DNA of 64,000 bases from Liolophura sinensis. Taxonomy: Eukaryota; Mollusca; Polyplacophora; Chitonida; Chitonidae. Position 1 is the stretch's first letter, and each line of letters begins with the position of its first letter. The notes under the pieces were generated by a model that was not told where the DNA came from, did not search any database, and was given only the letters and a program-made list of their open reading frames with translations. Positions 49,248-58,259 of this stretch are shown piece after piece. The position numbers and the translations under genes are program-made. The stretch is from the NCBI RefSeq assembly GCF_032854445.1, contig NC_088306.1:12209386-12273385 (forward strand). The letters are read 5' to 3'.

Positions 49248-49360
49248 GTGCGTTTCCCCCGGACTCCACCCGGTTTCCTCCCACCATAATGCTGGCCGCC
49301 ATCATATGAGCGAAATATTTTTGAGCACGGCGTAAAACACCAATCAAATAAATAAATAAT
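49248..49360 (+). mobile_element. SINE-A 3' fragment with 13-bp target-site duplication
   Basis: 5'-truncated copy starting at gtgcgtttcccccggactcc with an ATAA tail. tagtactcgacag lies at 49235-49247 and 49361-49373. The right-hand duplicate is also the first bases of the segment shared with 27475-27582. Confidence 0.92.
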
Positions 49361-49468
49361 TAGTACTCGACAGAAGTGGAGAAAATGCTGGAAAATACTC
49401 TGTATATAGTCATGCCTATAGTTATAGTGCCTACATGATCGATGGCACAGCTAGATATAGAGCTTGAT
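49361..49468 (+). repeat. 108-bp segment shared with 27475-27582
   Basis: Inverse-orientation match of the non-SINE middle of the composite element at 27421-27840. The junction with a SINE-A tail is at the same base in both places. Confidence 0.9.
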
Positions 49469-49637
49469 TTAAACGTGTATGTTAAATGATATGCGCATGC
49501 CTAATCACATTCCATTAGATTTTGTGGTTATTCATAAATTTCTTACTTTTCTTCACTATATCACCTAAGAGAGAGCCATTATTTCTGCCCTTGTGGACAC
49601 CGAGCAGTGGAACAGGCAGATTTGAAGAAATACATAC

Positions 49638-49818
49638 ATATTTATTTTATTTATTTATTTGACTGGTGTTTTACGCCGTACTCAAGAATATTTCACTTAT
49701 ACGACGGCGGCCAGCATTATGGTGGGAGGAAACCGGGCAGAGCCAAGGGAAAACCCACGACCATCCGCACGTTGCTGACAGATCTTCCCACGTTCAGCCG
49801 GAGAGGAAGCCTGCATGA
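49638..49818 (-). mobile_element. SINE-A copy, head truncated
   Basis: Antisense copy with ATTT tail and well-kept body (ggcggccagcattatggtg, gagaggaagcctgcatgagc). It stops before the tRNA-like head. aatacatacata and gatacatgcaca may be a worn target-site duplication. Confidence 0.85.
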
Positions 49819-50094
49819 GCAGATACATGCACAAAGGCCAAAACCAATAAAGAGGACAAAGCTAAAGCGTATATAACCTATATGATATATATGCTCCTGA
49901 TTATGGAAAGAAATCAGTTACATATGCATTGTGCTAGTTGATTAACAGAGATATATATTACATAGCGCAATCATTTTACTGTGCTGTTTTACCCATGTAC
50001 ATGCATTGGCAAGGGTTGAATTACAAGGAGCGTCTGAGCTAACTTGAAAATTCCTATAGTCTGCTTCTTTCAACTTGTCGCCTATTTTCAGCTA

Positions 50095-50385
50095 TCTCTA
50101 AAATCAGTCATACTAGCTACCAAAATTAATTGCCTTACTTCAGTGGCACGTAACCCCACAAGCTGTACACACTGATATGTTAGACTTCAATATCATTGCG
50201 CCGTACGTGGGAAGGTCCGTCGGCAACCTGCGGATGGTCGTGGGTTTCCCCCGGGCTCTGCCCGGTTTCCACCCACCATAATGCTGGCTGCCGTCGTATA
50301 AGTGAAATATTCTTGAGCATGGCGTAAAACACCAATCAAAAAAAAAAAAAAAAAAAAAAATCAATATCATTGCAAAGAAAGTGCG
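50095..50385 (+). repeat. Dispersed repeat E, second copy, split by a SINE-A
   Basis: Outer parts (ctagctaccaaaattaattg, cacgtaaccccacaagc, then aaagaaagtgcg after the SINE) match 1465-1575. The SINE-A at 50200-50360 interrupts it. Confidence 0.5.
50200..50360 (+). mobile_element. SINE-A copy with pure poly(A) tail
   Basis: 5'-truncated sense copy ending in about 22 A. The target-site duplication tcaatatcattgc lies at 50187-50199 and 50361-50373. Confidence 0.93.
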
Positions 50386-50976
50386 TTTAGAATATTTTTT
50401 TCTAAACCACGTAAGCTAAATGGTTTCGACACCAAGAACTCAGTGCCTCAGGTGACGTGATAAGTATTCCAAGCAAGTGCCATGCTGGACAATGGGCGAG
50501 GAGTGCAATTTGTTTTACAGTAGCTTCACAAACATGCGGTTTAGAACACACCCCACGCTGTAACATGGCCTGCACCACGGTCTCCGCGAATAGACTACCG
50601 GTACACATATTTTTTTTATTAAAAGAATTTCCTAACATCCAGTTCTGTCGTGAGGTCATATACTACAAGAGATATACAGATAAAATAAAGTTCATTCATT
50701 AAAGTAATACTACACTAAAATGTGTACAATTAACTTTATGGATTAACAATACACGTACTGCAGTTCTCTACCTGCATTTTCCCCTCGGAGTAATATAACA
50801 ATTATATTATTCCCCAGATTTTCCGTACCATTATATGGAAGTCCAACATTCCAATGTCTAGGGCTTGTGGTGTTATGTGTCTGTTTACGTATTACGTAAT
50901 AGTGAGTACGACTGATTTTGCAGAGAACTGAATACAGGAGAGAGGATAAAGGAGAACGGACTATACAGCAAGAGAA
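50386..50976. other. Spacer, probably GTF3C6 upstream region
   Basis: No exon recognised. It has a short reverse-complement echo of repeat E near 50860 and a small palindrome ttacgtattacgtaa near 50885. Confidence 0.4.
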
Positions 50977-51057
50977 ATGGCCAGTGAGAACAGCTTTAAA
51001 CCATGGATGGAGGTAGAAAAATTTCTACCTCCAGGTTTAGACCAAAGAAAGATATAA
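50977..51057 (+). other. Short exon-like open frame upstream of GTF3C6
   Basis: An ATG in good context (agaaATGG) opens 26 codons, MASENSFKPWMEVEKFLPPG and a few more, then a stop. The composition looks protein-like, but there is no match I recognise and no obvious in-frame splice donor. It may be an upstream open frame in the GTF3C6 leader. A perfect-looking hairpin (ggaggtaga / tctacctcc) overlaps it at 51009-51032. Confidence 0.2.
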
Positions 51058-51242
51058 GTAATATGTTTTTAAAGCCATCTGACTGATCTAATGGGTGGGA
51101 AAGGATAGGTATGAAAACAATGTACAAAATTTGAATCAAACAGTTTGCAAGCATTATTTCAAGCATCACTTACAGATCGGGTGTAAATGATGACCTTGAC
51201 TTTCAGACTTGGTACCATGACCTTGACCTTAATGTAAACAGC

Positions 51243-51281
51243 ATGGCGGGTGGTAAAGACGACGACGAGTGGGAAGAAGAG
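51243..51281 (+). CDS. GTF3C6: TFIIIC subunit 6, coding exon 1
   Basis: Thirteen codons, MAGGKDDDEWEEE, start an acidic N-terminus like that of human GTF3C6 and end at a good donor (GAG|gtaggt) in phase 0. GTF3C6 (TFIIIC35) is a small subunit of TFIIIC, the factor that binds A and B boxes of tRNA genes and recruits TFIIIB and RNA polymerase III in the nucleus. The five exons (51243-51281, 52334-52417, 53695-53797, 55619-55747, 56441-56568) join without a frame break to 160 codons. Human GTF3C6 is about 213 aa; the difference lies mainly in a shorter C-terminal tail. Confidence 0.85.
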
Positions 51282-51814
51282 GTAGGTATTTAATTAGACA
51301 GTTATGTGGCAGATTTGGGCGTGCAAGCAAGACGTATATGCATCTGCACATGACATATTTTGGTAAGGGCACACTGCATTGAAGAGTTTGTTGTAGTCAA
51401 ATTTGACACCCCTACAACAACAACAACAACGACTGTTTTGTGTTGCTCTACCTGTACCGCACGACGTGGTCTTTTTCTTCGTTGTCGCTGGTTATGTAAT
51501 AGGCTACCTTTCAGCCAGGTAACCACTCTCAAACACATTCCAAATTATAGTATAGTTCTCTCAAAAAGCATCGCTAGTATCATTCAGAATAGAATTATAT
51601 AGACAGCTATAACGTGCTGCTGCAACAACAACAACGTCAGTTCGATCTGACCTGTTTCTGCGATTTAATCTGAAACCACTCTTAGGTTATGACATACATG
51701 CCCGATCCATAGGTGACAGAATCGTCCAAACTCTACTTATACCTAATATGTATAACAAGGTTTATAGCGTGAATGCCTGGGATGTAAACCCTAACTTTAC
51801 ATAACTGGACAGAA

Positions 51815-52018
51815 ATATAGGGCCTATGGGGGGGGGGGCACAAGTTCGCAGGAGTTCAGAGCTGGGGCGGTTGCGCTTATACTGGAAGTTGGGGTTAGAG
51901 AAACGCATCATTCACCCAACGCTCATGCACACCAGGGTTCTAACCCCAACTTTGGGCGCATACATGAGTGCCCCCACGCAGAACTCCCATGAACTTATGT
52001 CAATAAGAGGCCCTATAT
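51815..52018. mobile_element. Foldback MITE in GTF3C6 intron 1
   Basis: The ends atatagggcc and ggccctatat, and long inner stretches (cacaagttcgcaggagttc against gaactcccatgaactta; ggaagttggggttag against ctaaccccaactttggg), are inverted repeats over about 90 bp each. About 204 bp in total, with no coding content. A run of 11 G lies at the left. The remaining intron sequence shows only short CAA runs (about 51414 and 51625). Confidence 0.72.
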
Positions 52019-52333
52019 TCCAGTCTCGACCAAACGACGTTCGTCCTAAAGGTGAGACAAAGGATTGTTATCTGATAGCATATACATGTATGCTTATATA
52101 GACTGGGCTGTAACTGTTCAACACTAATTCTTCCTCCACTCATCCCAAACACAAGAAAAAGTGTACATGCAGAAGCAGCCAGTACTCTCAGTCTGGAATT
52201 GCATCTCAAAAATGAGAAGAAAGCTCTAAAATGTTATGAGATCTTATACACCATTTTCACTGCTTTGAATATATCCGATTCATAATCACAACAAAACTTC
52301 ATGCTTTTGATTTATTTTTCTTCTGTTCTCAAG

Positions 52334-52417
52334 GAGTCTCTAGTATTGGTCGAGCTATCTGGGGTCATTGATCATGACATGATTACATCCTCAGACCCCT
52401 CAAAGTGTAACATATTG
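52334..52417 (+). CDS. GTF3C6: TFIIIC subunit 6, coding exon 2
   Basis: 28 codons starting ESLVLVELSGVIDHDMI. LVLVELSGIID is the hallmark beta strand of human GTF3C6, so this is the strongest single match. Acceptor ctcaag before 52334, donor ATTG|gtaagt after 52417, phase 0 on both sides. Confidence 0.92.
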
Positions 52418-52954
52418 GTAAGTTTTTTAATATTATTGTTCATTTTATAACATATTTTGACAATATTTACAAGTTAACAGATAGATCTGGGCAGAGTAGC
52501 TCAGAGCATTTTAAAAGATGGAAATTTAGAATGATTATTTCTGCCGGATATTGAAACCTGTTTTTGTTGGAATAGCACGAAACAAAATATTTCAGTTTGT
52601 CCCACTTTTGCCTGGGCCTTGCATTAAGTGGGAACACATTAAGTTCCTCCATTCTTGGTGTATTGTAAATGTATTGCAAATTATGTGCAAACTGCCACTG
52701 ATTTTGTATTCAGTCCCAACATTTACCTGCTCTCATTGTTTTGGAGGCCAAGGTAACAATAAGCCGACAAGTATTATGTTCGCTGAACACTGCTTGCCTT
52801 CCGCCAGTAATTGCATGTGCATACCTGTAAGTTTCCCATGTGAATGTTTGTCAGTGCTTTGCTGTACATCAGTGATTTACACAGGCAGTCTGCTTTCCTC
52901 CACCCACAGTATTGACAATTATCCTTGGGTATTTCATTACACAGCAATCAAACT

Positions 52955-53300
52955 GGCCCCGATAGCACTGTTGGTAGAGCGTCCGCTTCGGGAGCGGTAG
53001 ATCCAGGGTCAATCCTGGGTCGAGTCACATAAAAAGAGGAAGTCGTAACTTCTTCGCTTGGAGTTCTGCATGAAGGGAATAGTGCAATAACTGGTTGACC
53101 CGTATCAGTATAATGGCTTGGGCGGGGCGGCTTACTTGCCTTCGTTGAGGCGTCTCAGTGAAGCTGTACTAGATAAAAGAGTGGTGGAAATCCTTGCAAC
53201 AAGGAGGCATATTACATGCACTCTAGGGATTACTTCGTCGTCATGTGACTGAAAAAGTGTTGAGTATGACGTTAAACCCCAAGCACTCACTCACTCACAC
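52955..53300 (+). mobile_element. SINE-B copy in GTF3C6 intron 2
   Basis: Full-length sense copy: ggccccgatagcactgttgg head, agggtcaatcctgggtcgag, body, gtatgacgttaaaccccaag and a CACT tail. The flanks gcaatcaaac and tcaatcaaat hint at a short target-site duplication. Confidence 0.9.
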
Positions 53301-53694
53301 ATCAATCAAATAAATGAAATAAATTTAAAAGTTAAAAGCCTCATGGAAATGATTTAGCATTAATCTCGTCTTTCACAGTTACTTGTGGAAGGTGGATGGA
53401 TCCATTGCACAAGACTATTTTCTCTACCCATAAAAGATCCAATCAAATCAACCTGGTCTTTTACCATGTAATCACTGATGTTGGGTGCTCTAATAAGATG
53501 AATAGCCTCTGACCAAGGACAGCAGATTTACAGTAGGAGATTTGCCAGGGACCCTTTGAGGTGAGGTGGTTACCATCATCAGTCTCTGTATGGTTTTCTC
53601 AACTTATAAACTTGTGGGTGACTTTGAAAGCCAGTCAATTATTTACATAAATCAGAACAGAGTGCCAATGGTGTTGTTTTTATTATTGTTTTAG

Positions 53695-53797
53695 GGTGCA
53701 GACACAGATAGCCCTCTTCTGCAGCTGGACCGGTGTGTGTTTGTAGGGGAATATCAGGAGGCTGTGGGAACACTGCTGCTCTTTGAAGAAACATCAG
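53695..53797 (+). CDS. GTF3C6: TFIIIC subunit 6, coding exon 3
   Basis: 34 codons plus one base (GADTDSPLLQLDRCVFVGEY, then QEAVGTLLLFEETS). This matches the family pattern of 'Q.D.C.F.GEYED..GT..IFEE'. Acceptor ttttag before 53695, donor TCAG|gtacat after 53797. It ends in phase 1 and completes GAT with exon 4. Confidence 0.92.
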
Positions 53798-54104
53798 GTA
53801 CATGTTTGTTGTTGTTGTTTTTGCCAGACTTGCTTGCTTTATTTACTTATTTACACTTGCACTTAATACTTTTCTAACAGGTTATTGCTGATAAAATAAA
53901 GCTACATGTATGCACTCTATTGTGTGAAAATTTTAGGTTTACATGTAAAAATGTGCTGTATAGTTTTTTTGGAAACAAAGCCGTGATTCACTGCTTAAAA
54001 TTAATCTTTTCTACTGGGGAAATCCCTCTGAATGAGCCACCCTTAGAAGTCAGTGAATGAAGAACTCAAAGGAAATATATTTCAGCACCAGTACTTTATT
54101 TTAT

Positions 54105-54400
54105 GTATCACAGTCAGGCGACCCAGGATCCAGCCTAGGCTAGGTCATACCAAAAACTTTAAAAATGACATTTGTTGCTGCCTCACTTGGCACTCAGCAC
54201 TGAGAGGTTTAAATAGAACAAGGAAACCGGACTGGTTGGCCCAGTGTAAGTATAATGTTGCTTGGTGGGGTGTCATGTGTGGTGTCTTCGGCATGATACT
54301 TCAGTGGCGACAGCACTTTGGTGGCATTGACTTACCCTGCAGCAAAAAGACACAGTATATGTGCAGACATCTAATGACTACTTGTGGTATGAGGGTAGAC
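54105..54400 (+). mobile_element. SINE-C copy in GTF3C6 intron 3
   Basis: A diverged copy with cagtgtaagtataatgttgc, ggggtgtcatgtgtggtg and tcagtggcgacagcac, alignable with 13620-13810. The tail is eroded. Confidence 0.5.
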
Positions 54401-54866
54401 CCCATTCATACATACATGCATATACTTTATGTGTAGGCTAGTTTAAGATGAGTGTGTCAGTATTTATGTGGCTAACTGATTTTCAAATGCAGAATATGTA
54501 CTATTGGGTATGTGTCATAAAATAGATGTGCAGAATCACAATCATGCACATGCACATGCAAGAAGAAATCTTTTTTTTTTTTTCTTCTTTAATTGCAAGC
54601 TGATATTCACCCTCAGAGAATGGAAACAAAGTATACAGTATACTACAAGTATTACAATTGTACAAACAGAAATTGTGTGGCCACACCATGAGACAACATA
54701 TTACAAACATTACAAACCAGTATGCTGACAATTGGATCTAAACTGTTTCTTTACACTGGAAGGAAAAAAAAAATTCAATGCAGAGCTGTGTTCCACTACT
54801 CCTTTCCTAGCAGTTGTACTGTTTGGGTCACCAAATTCACCACACGGCCGTGGAACGGGTGAAGTC

Positions 54867-55152
54867 CAGGCACGGCTACAATCCAGGCACGGCTACAATC
54901 CAGGAACGACCACAATCCAGGCACAGCTATCATCCAGGCATGGCTACAATCCAGGCACGGCCACAATCCAGGCACGGCCATCATCCAGGCATGGCTACAA
55001 TCCATGCATGGCTACAATCCATGCGTGGCTACAATCCATGCATGGCTACAATCCAGGCACGGCTATCATCCAGGCATGGCTACAATCCAGGCACGGCCAC
55101 AATCCAGGCACGGCCACAATCCAGGCATGGCCACAATCCAGGCACGGATACC
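54867..55152 (+). repeat. 18-bp minisatellite in GTF3C6 intron 3
   Basis: About sixteen units of caggcacggctacaatcc with variants (catgg, ggccac, atcatc). Because 18 is a multiple of three and the unit lacks stops, long frames stay open on both strands. These are not genes. Confidence 0.95.
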
Positions 55153-55618
55153 ATTGATCATAGTTTGAGGGACACAATAGGACTTTATGTGTCCTGCTAA
55201 GCCGTACTGTTGGTACGCATTTCCTGCTGGGCTGATTTACTTGTGTAGTGTCCAGTCCGGGTCTGATCTCCAGGGCTTGAAATAGTAACTACAGTCTATT
55301 CCTCACAGTCTAACTCTCCCACTTTAGTTCCCACACTGTCTTGTATACCGTACAAATAGAACCCCCTTAACAGTTTAGAGGGGTGTCATTTGTGTGTCAT
55401 AACCTTCCATATATGTAACAAGACATGAAATTCGCAAGAGAATACATGCCAAATAGCATTTAAAAATAGATGAATAAGCTATTAGCATTACTCTGCACCC
55501 TAACAGAAAAACAAATCTCACAGATTTCTACATTAAGCTGACAAGTCTTATACTTGACAGTGAGTGATAACAAGGGCTGCCGTTTTCATTTACCGTTTTT
55601 GTTTTTTTTCTTGTACAG

Positions 55619-55747
55619 ATTCTCAATTGTCTTCTTCTGGAGAAGCAAAAGCCTTAAAGTATGCTGGGAAAACCGTCAAACAACTTTCCATGAAAAGGGC
55701 ATTTGTTTCAGAAAAAGGAGACTTACAGTTTGATGAAGAAAACTTGA
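55619..55747 (+). CDS. GTF3C6: TFIIIC subunit 6, coding exon 4
   Basis: Starts by completing Asp (G+AT) and reads SQLSSSGEAKALKYAGKTVK then QLSMKRAFVSEKGD. ALKYAGKTVKQLSMKRAF corresponds to LKYKCHTMKKLSMTRTLL in the human protein. Acceptor ttgtacag before 55619, donor CTTGA|gtaaga after 55747, phase 1. Confidence 0.92.
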
Positions 55748-56440
55748 GTAAGATTTACATATACAATAAATGTAATTGTTTGTATTTCATGATCGTCATG
55801 GTCATGAAATGTAGAAAATTTGATTTTAAGATTAGAGCAACGATCTATAACACTAGCCATTGAATAGCTTTATTGGGACTGTGTTGCATATTTCAGTGCT
55901 TTTTTCCTTGATATGTAGACTTAGTTGCTCCTTAATGGTCTGTTTCAGTTGTACTTCGATGTGAAATTAAAATTTCATCATCTTGTAGATATGTTCACAC
56001 CAGGCCCGAAAATCTGCCCTGATTCTGAACTGAAACGTTGCCCATTTTGTACAGGGCATACTGTAGTTTGTTTATTCCATCATCTCTGTCAGTTGTTCAA
56101 CTTTATTATTATCTGATGCCATGTCTCGAAGTCCGTGCATTCTGTAAGTGAACATTATGGAGGATGATTGGTCAGAAGTAAAAACTTCGGTTTTATTTCT
56201 TTATCCTGAAAAAGTTGGTCTGTGAGCCATCTTTCTTGTGTTGCTGAATCAGTTATTGAGCATTTAATTGCTCACTGTGCACGTGAATGGGTGTATGTTT
56301 TAGAACTTCATTCATTTCGCACCTATTCTATATGGAATTTGGTCAAGACTCTGGGCCCAGTGTGAACATTATTCTTGATTGGTAAATTTTGCAGTTGCAT
56401 TTATTTGTTGTTTTTTTTGTGTGTGTGATTTGCTCATCAG

Positions 56441-56568
56441 GTTTTGAAAATCAGTCCTCTTCAGGAATTTCATTAGGTGAAGACGAGTCTCAAATCTCCT
56501 CAACCAGCCAACCAGAAAAGGGTACAGTTGTGAAGGAACAGACTGGTGCCATGGATTTGCCACCATGA
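56441..56568 (+). CDS. GTF3C6: TFIIIC subunit 6, last coding exon
   Basis: From acceptor gctcatcag, codons FENQSSSGISLGEDESQISS and on to a TGA stop at 56566-56568. The tail is Ser/Glu-rich and unstructured in appearance, shorter than the acidic tail of the vertebrate protein. Less conserved, so the exon call rests on the frame and splice fit. Confidence 0.8.
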
Positions 56569-57232
56569 GAGTGGTCTTCCCTTGTCAAACACTGTGAAAC
56601 CGTGATTGTCCACAAAGGAGCTTGTCAGACCAATAGTTGGCGATCTTGTTCTCACAAAATTTCATTTTTTACTTGAAATGAGTCCGGTGTTGCTGTTGAC
56701 AGCTCAGAAGTTGTGAGAAAGTCGGGATTCATTCAAAAGTTGTGAGAAAGGCGGGATTCATTCAGCTATTCCATCGTATCTTTGTACTTTGTGTCTTCAT
56801 AAGCCCTTTACTGACTGTGTACTTTTTGGCCTCATGGAATTGCACTGTTATTGTCAGCGCTCCAGATTAAGGGGGCTGTGGGCATAATTTACGCCTCCAA
56901 AATGATCTAATGTGTTCAGAAGAAGGATGAGGCCCATGACGTGTGATAAAATACAATTATTACATATTAGTGGATCATCAGCAACACGCAAAATTGATAA
57001 GAATTACAAGGGTGAACAAATCACGACGTTCATGGTTAGCATGGTACATTGCAGTTGTCGCTCAGATGACGTCGATAGCTGCAACATCACGAAATGGAAA
57101 GCCACATGTGATGTGGTTTTATCCGATGAGGGGAAGACGAAACTAAGATGAGGTTCTTATTGAATGAATTATATCATGAAGTATTCAGTTAAGTGGTCGT
57201 GGATAAATAGACATGTTTCTGGTATTGTTAGT

Positions 57233-57773
57233 CAGGGGTTCTCTGTGCCCTAGTGGTTAGCTTAGTAGTGCTGCACTATGACCCAGGGCCTTCTCACCAA
57301 TGCGACCGGCCCAGATAGCACAGTTGGTAGAGCGTTCGCTTAGGGAGCAGTAAACCCAGAGTCAATCCTGGGTCGAGCAACACCTAAGACTTTAAAAGAG
57401 GAAATTGTAACTTCCTCGCTTGGCATTCAGCATGAAGGGGATAGTTCAACGACTGGTTGACCAGTATCAGTATAATGGCTCTTGCGGGGCGTCCTACTTC
57501 GGTAAGGCGTCTCAGTGAAGCAGCACTAGATAAAAGAGGTGGAAATCCGTTCCGCAACAAGGACGCACATTACATACACCCTAAGGGATTCCTTCGTCGT
57601 CATATGACTGAAAAATTGTTGAGTATGATGTTTAACCCCAAGCACTCACTCACTAACTCTAACCAATGCGGTTGTTGTGAGTTCCAGTCCTGCCTGTGTT
57701 GACTTCCTCTCCGGTCATAGGTTGGAAAGTCTTCTTTGGTAAAACACCAATCAAATACGTGTAAATAAATCGA
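57233..57773 (+). mobile_element. SINE-A copy split by a SINE-B
   Basis: The head half (tgccctagtggttagc, tgacccagggccttctcacc) lies left of the SINE-B at 57307-57655. The rest (aaccaatgcggttgttgtg, ttcctctccggtcatagg, taaaacaccaatcaaata) lies right of it. Much of the 3' body is deleted. Confidence 0.85.
57307..57655 (+). mobile_element. SINE-B copy inserted into a SINE-A
   Basis: Full-length copy (ggcccagatagcacagttgg to gttgagtatgatgtttaacc and CACT tail). The SINE-A sequence accaatgcg is duplicated at the two junctions (about 57296-57304 and 57662-57670), which dates SINE-B here as the later arrival. Confidence 0.9.
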
Positions 57774-57988
57774 TAGAAGATTTATTTCAGTTTGTGGAGG
57801 GCTGCTGACCCTGTTGTATGATGTTACTTTCACCTAACAACTCAATAAAATTTTTGTTGTAATACCTGATTACTGCAAAACCGTATGCCACTCATGGATC
57901 TAATACATATGTACAAGAATGCTGATTCAGAACATTGTGGCACCAGTGCACTTGTACCAAGCTTTCTGTCCAATCATAAACCTGGCAC

Positions 57989-58246
57989 AGGGGCCTCTAC
58001 AGTTGAGGGGGTTGGCACACCAGCACGGTGCAGTGACCAAGGAACCTCTCATCAATGTGGTGGCTGTGAGTTCAAGTCGAGTTTATGCTGACTGCCTCTC
58101 CGGGAGTATGTGGAAAGGTTTTCCAGCATCCTGCGGATGGTCATGGGTTTCCCACGGGCTCTGCCAGGTTTCCATCTACCATATTACTGGCCGCAGTGGT
58201 GTAAGTGAAATATTCTTGAGTACAGAGTAAAACATGAATCAAATCA
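57989..58246 (+). mobile_element. SINE-A copy with target-site duplication
   Basis: Near full length in sense orientation but well diverged. ataaacctggcac at 57976-57988 and ataaacctggaac at 58247-58259 form the target-site duplication. Confidence 0.9.
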
Positions 58247-58259
58247 ATAAACCTGGAAC

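Larger units (their letters stand above)
56569..57849 (+). other. Probable 3' untranslated region of GTF3C6 with poly(A) signal
   Basis: No further coding exon is seen. A canonical AATAAA at 57844-57849, followed by a T/GT-rich stretch, is a good candidate end. The nested SINEs at 57233-57773 would then lie in the 3' UTR. A duplicated phrase agttgtgagaaag occurs at about 56710 and 56740. Confidence 0.35.

Noticed and set aside
54732-55200. Long overlapping frames (up to about 140 codons) with a repeating RHGYNPGT-like peptide
   Set aside because: They come from an 18-bp minisatellite without stop codons inside a GTF3C6 intron.
56912-57151. 79-codon frame downstream of GTF3C6
   Set aside because: No recognisable domain, and an overlapping frame of similar length exists; most likely 3' UTR.
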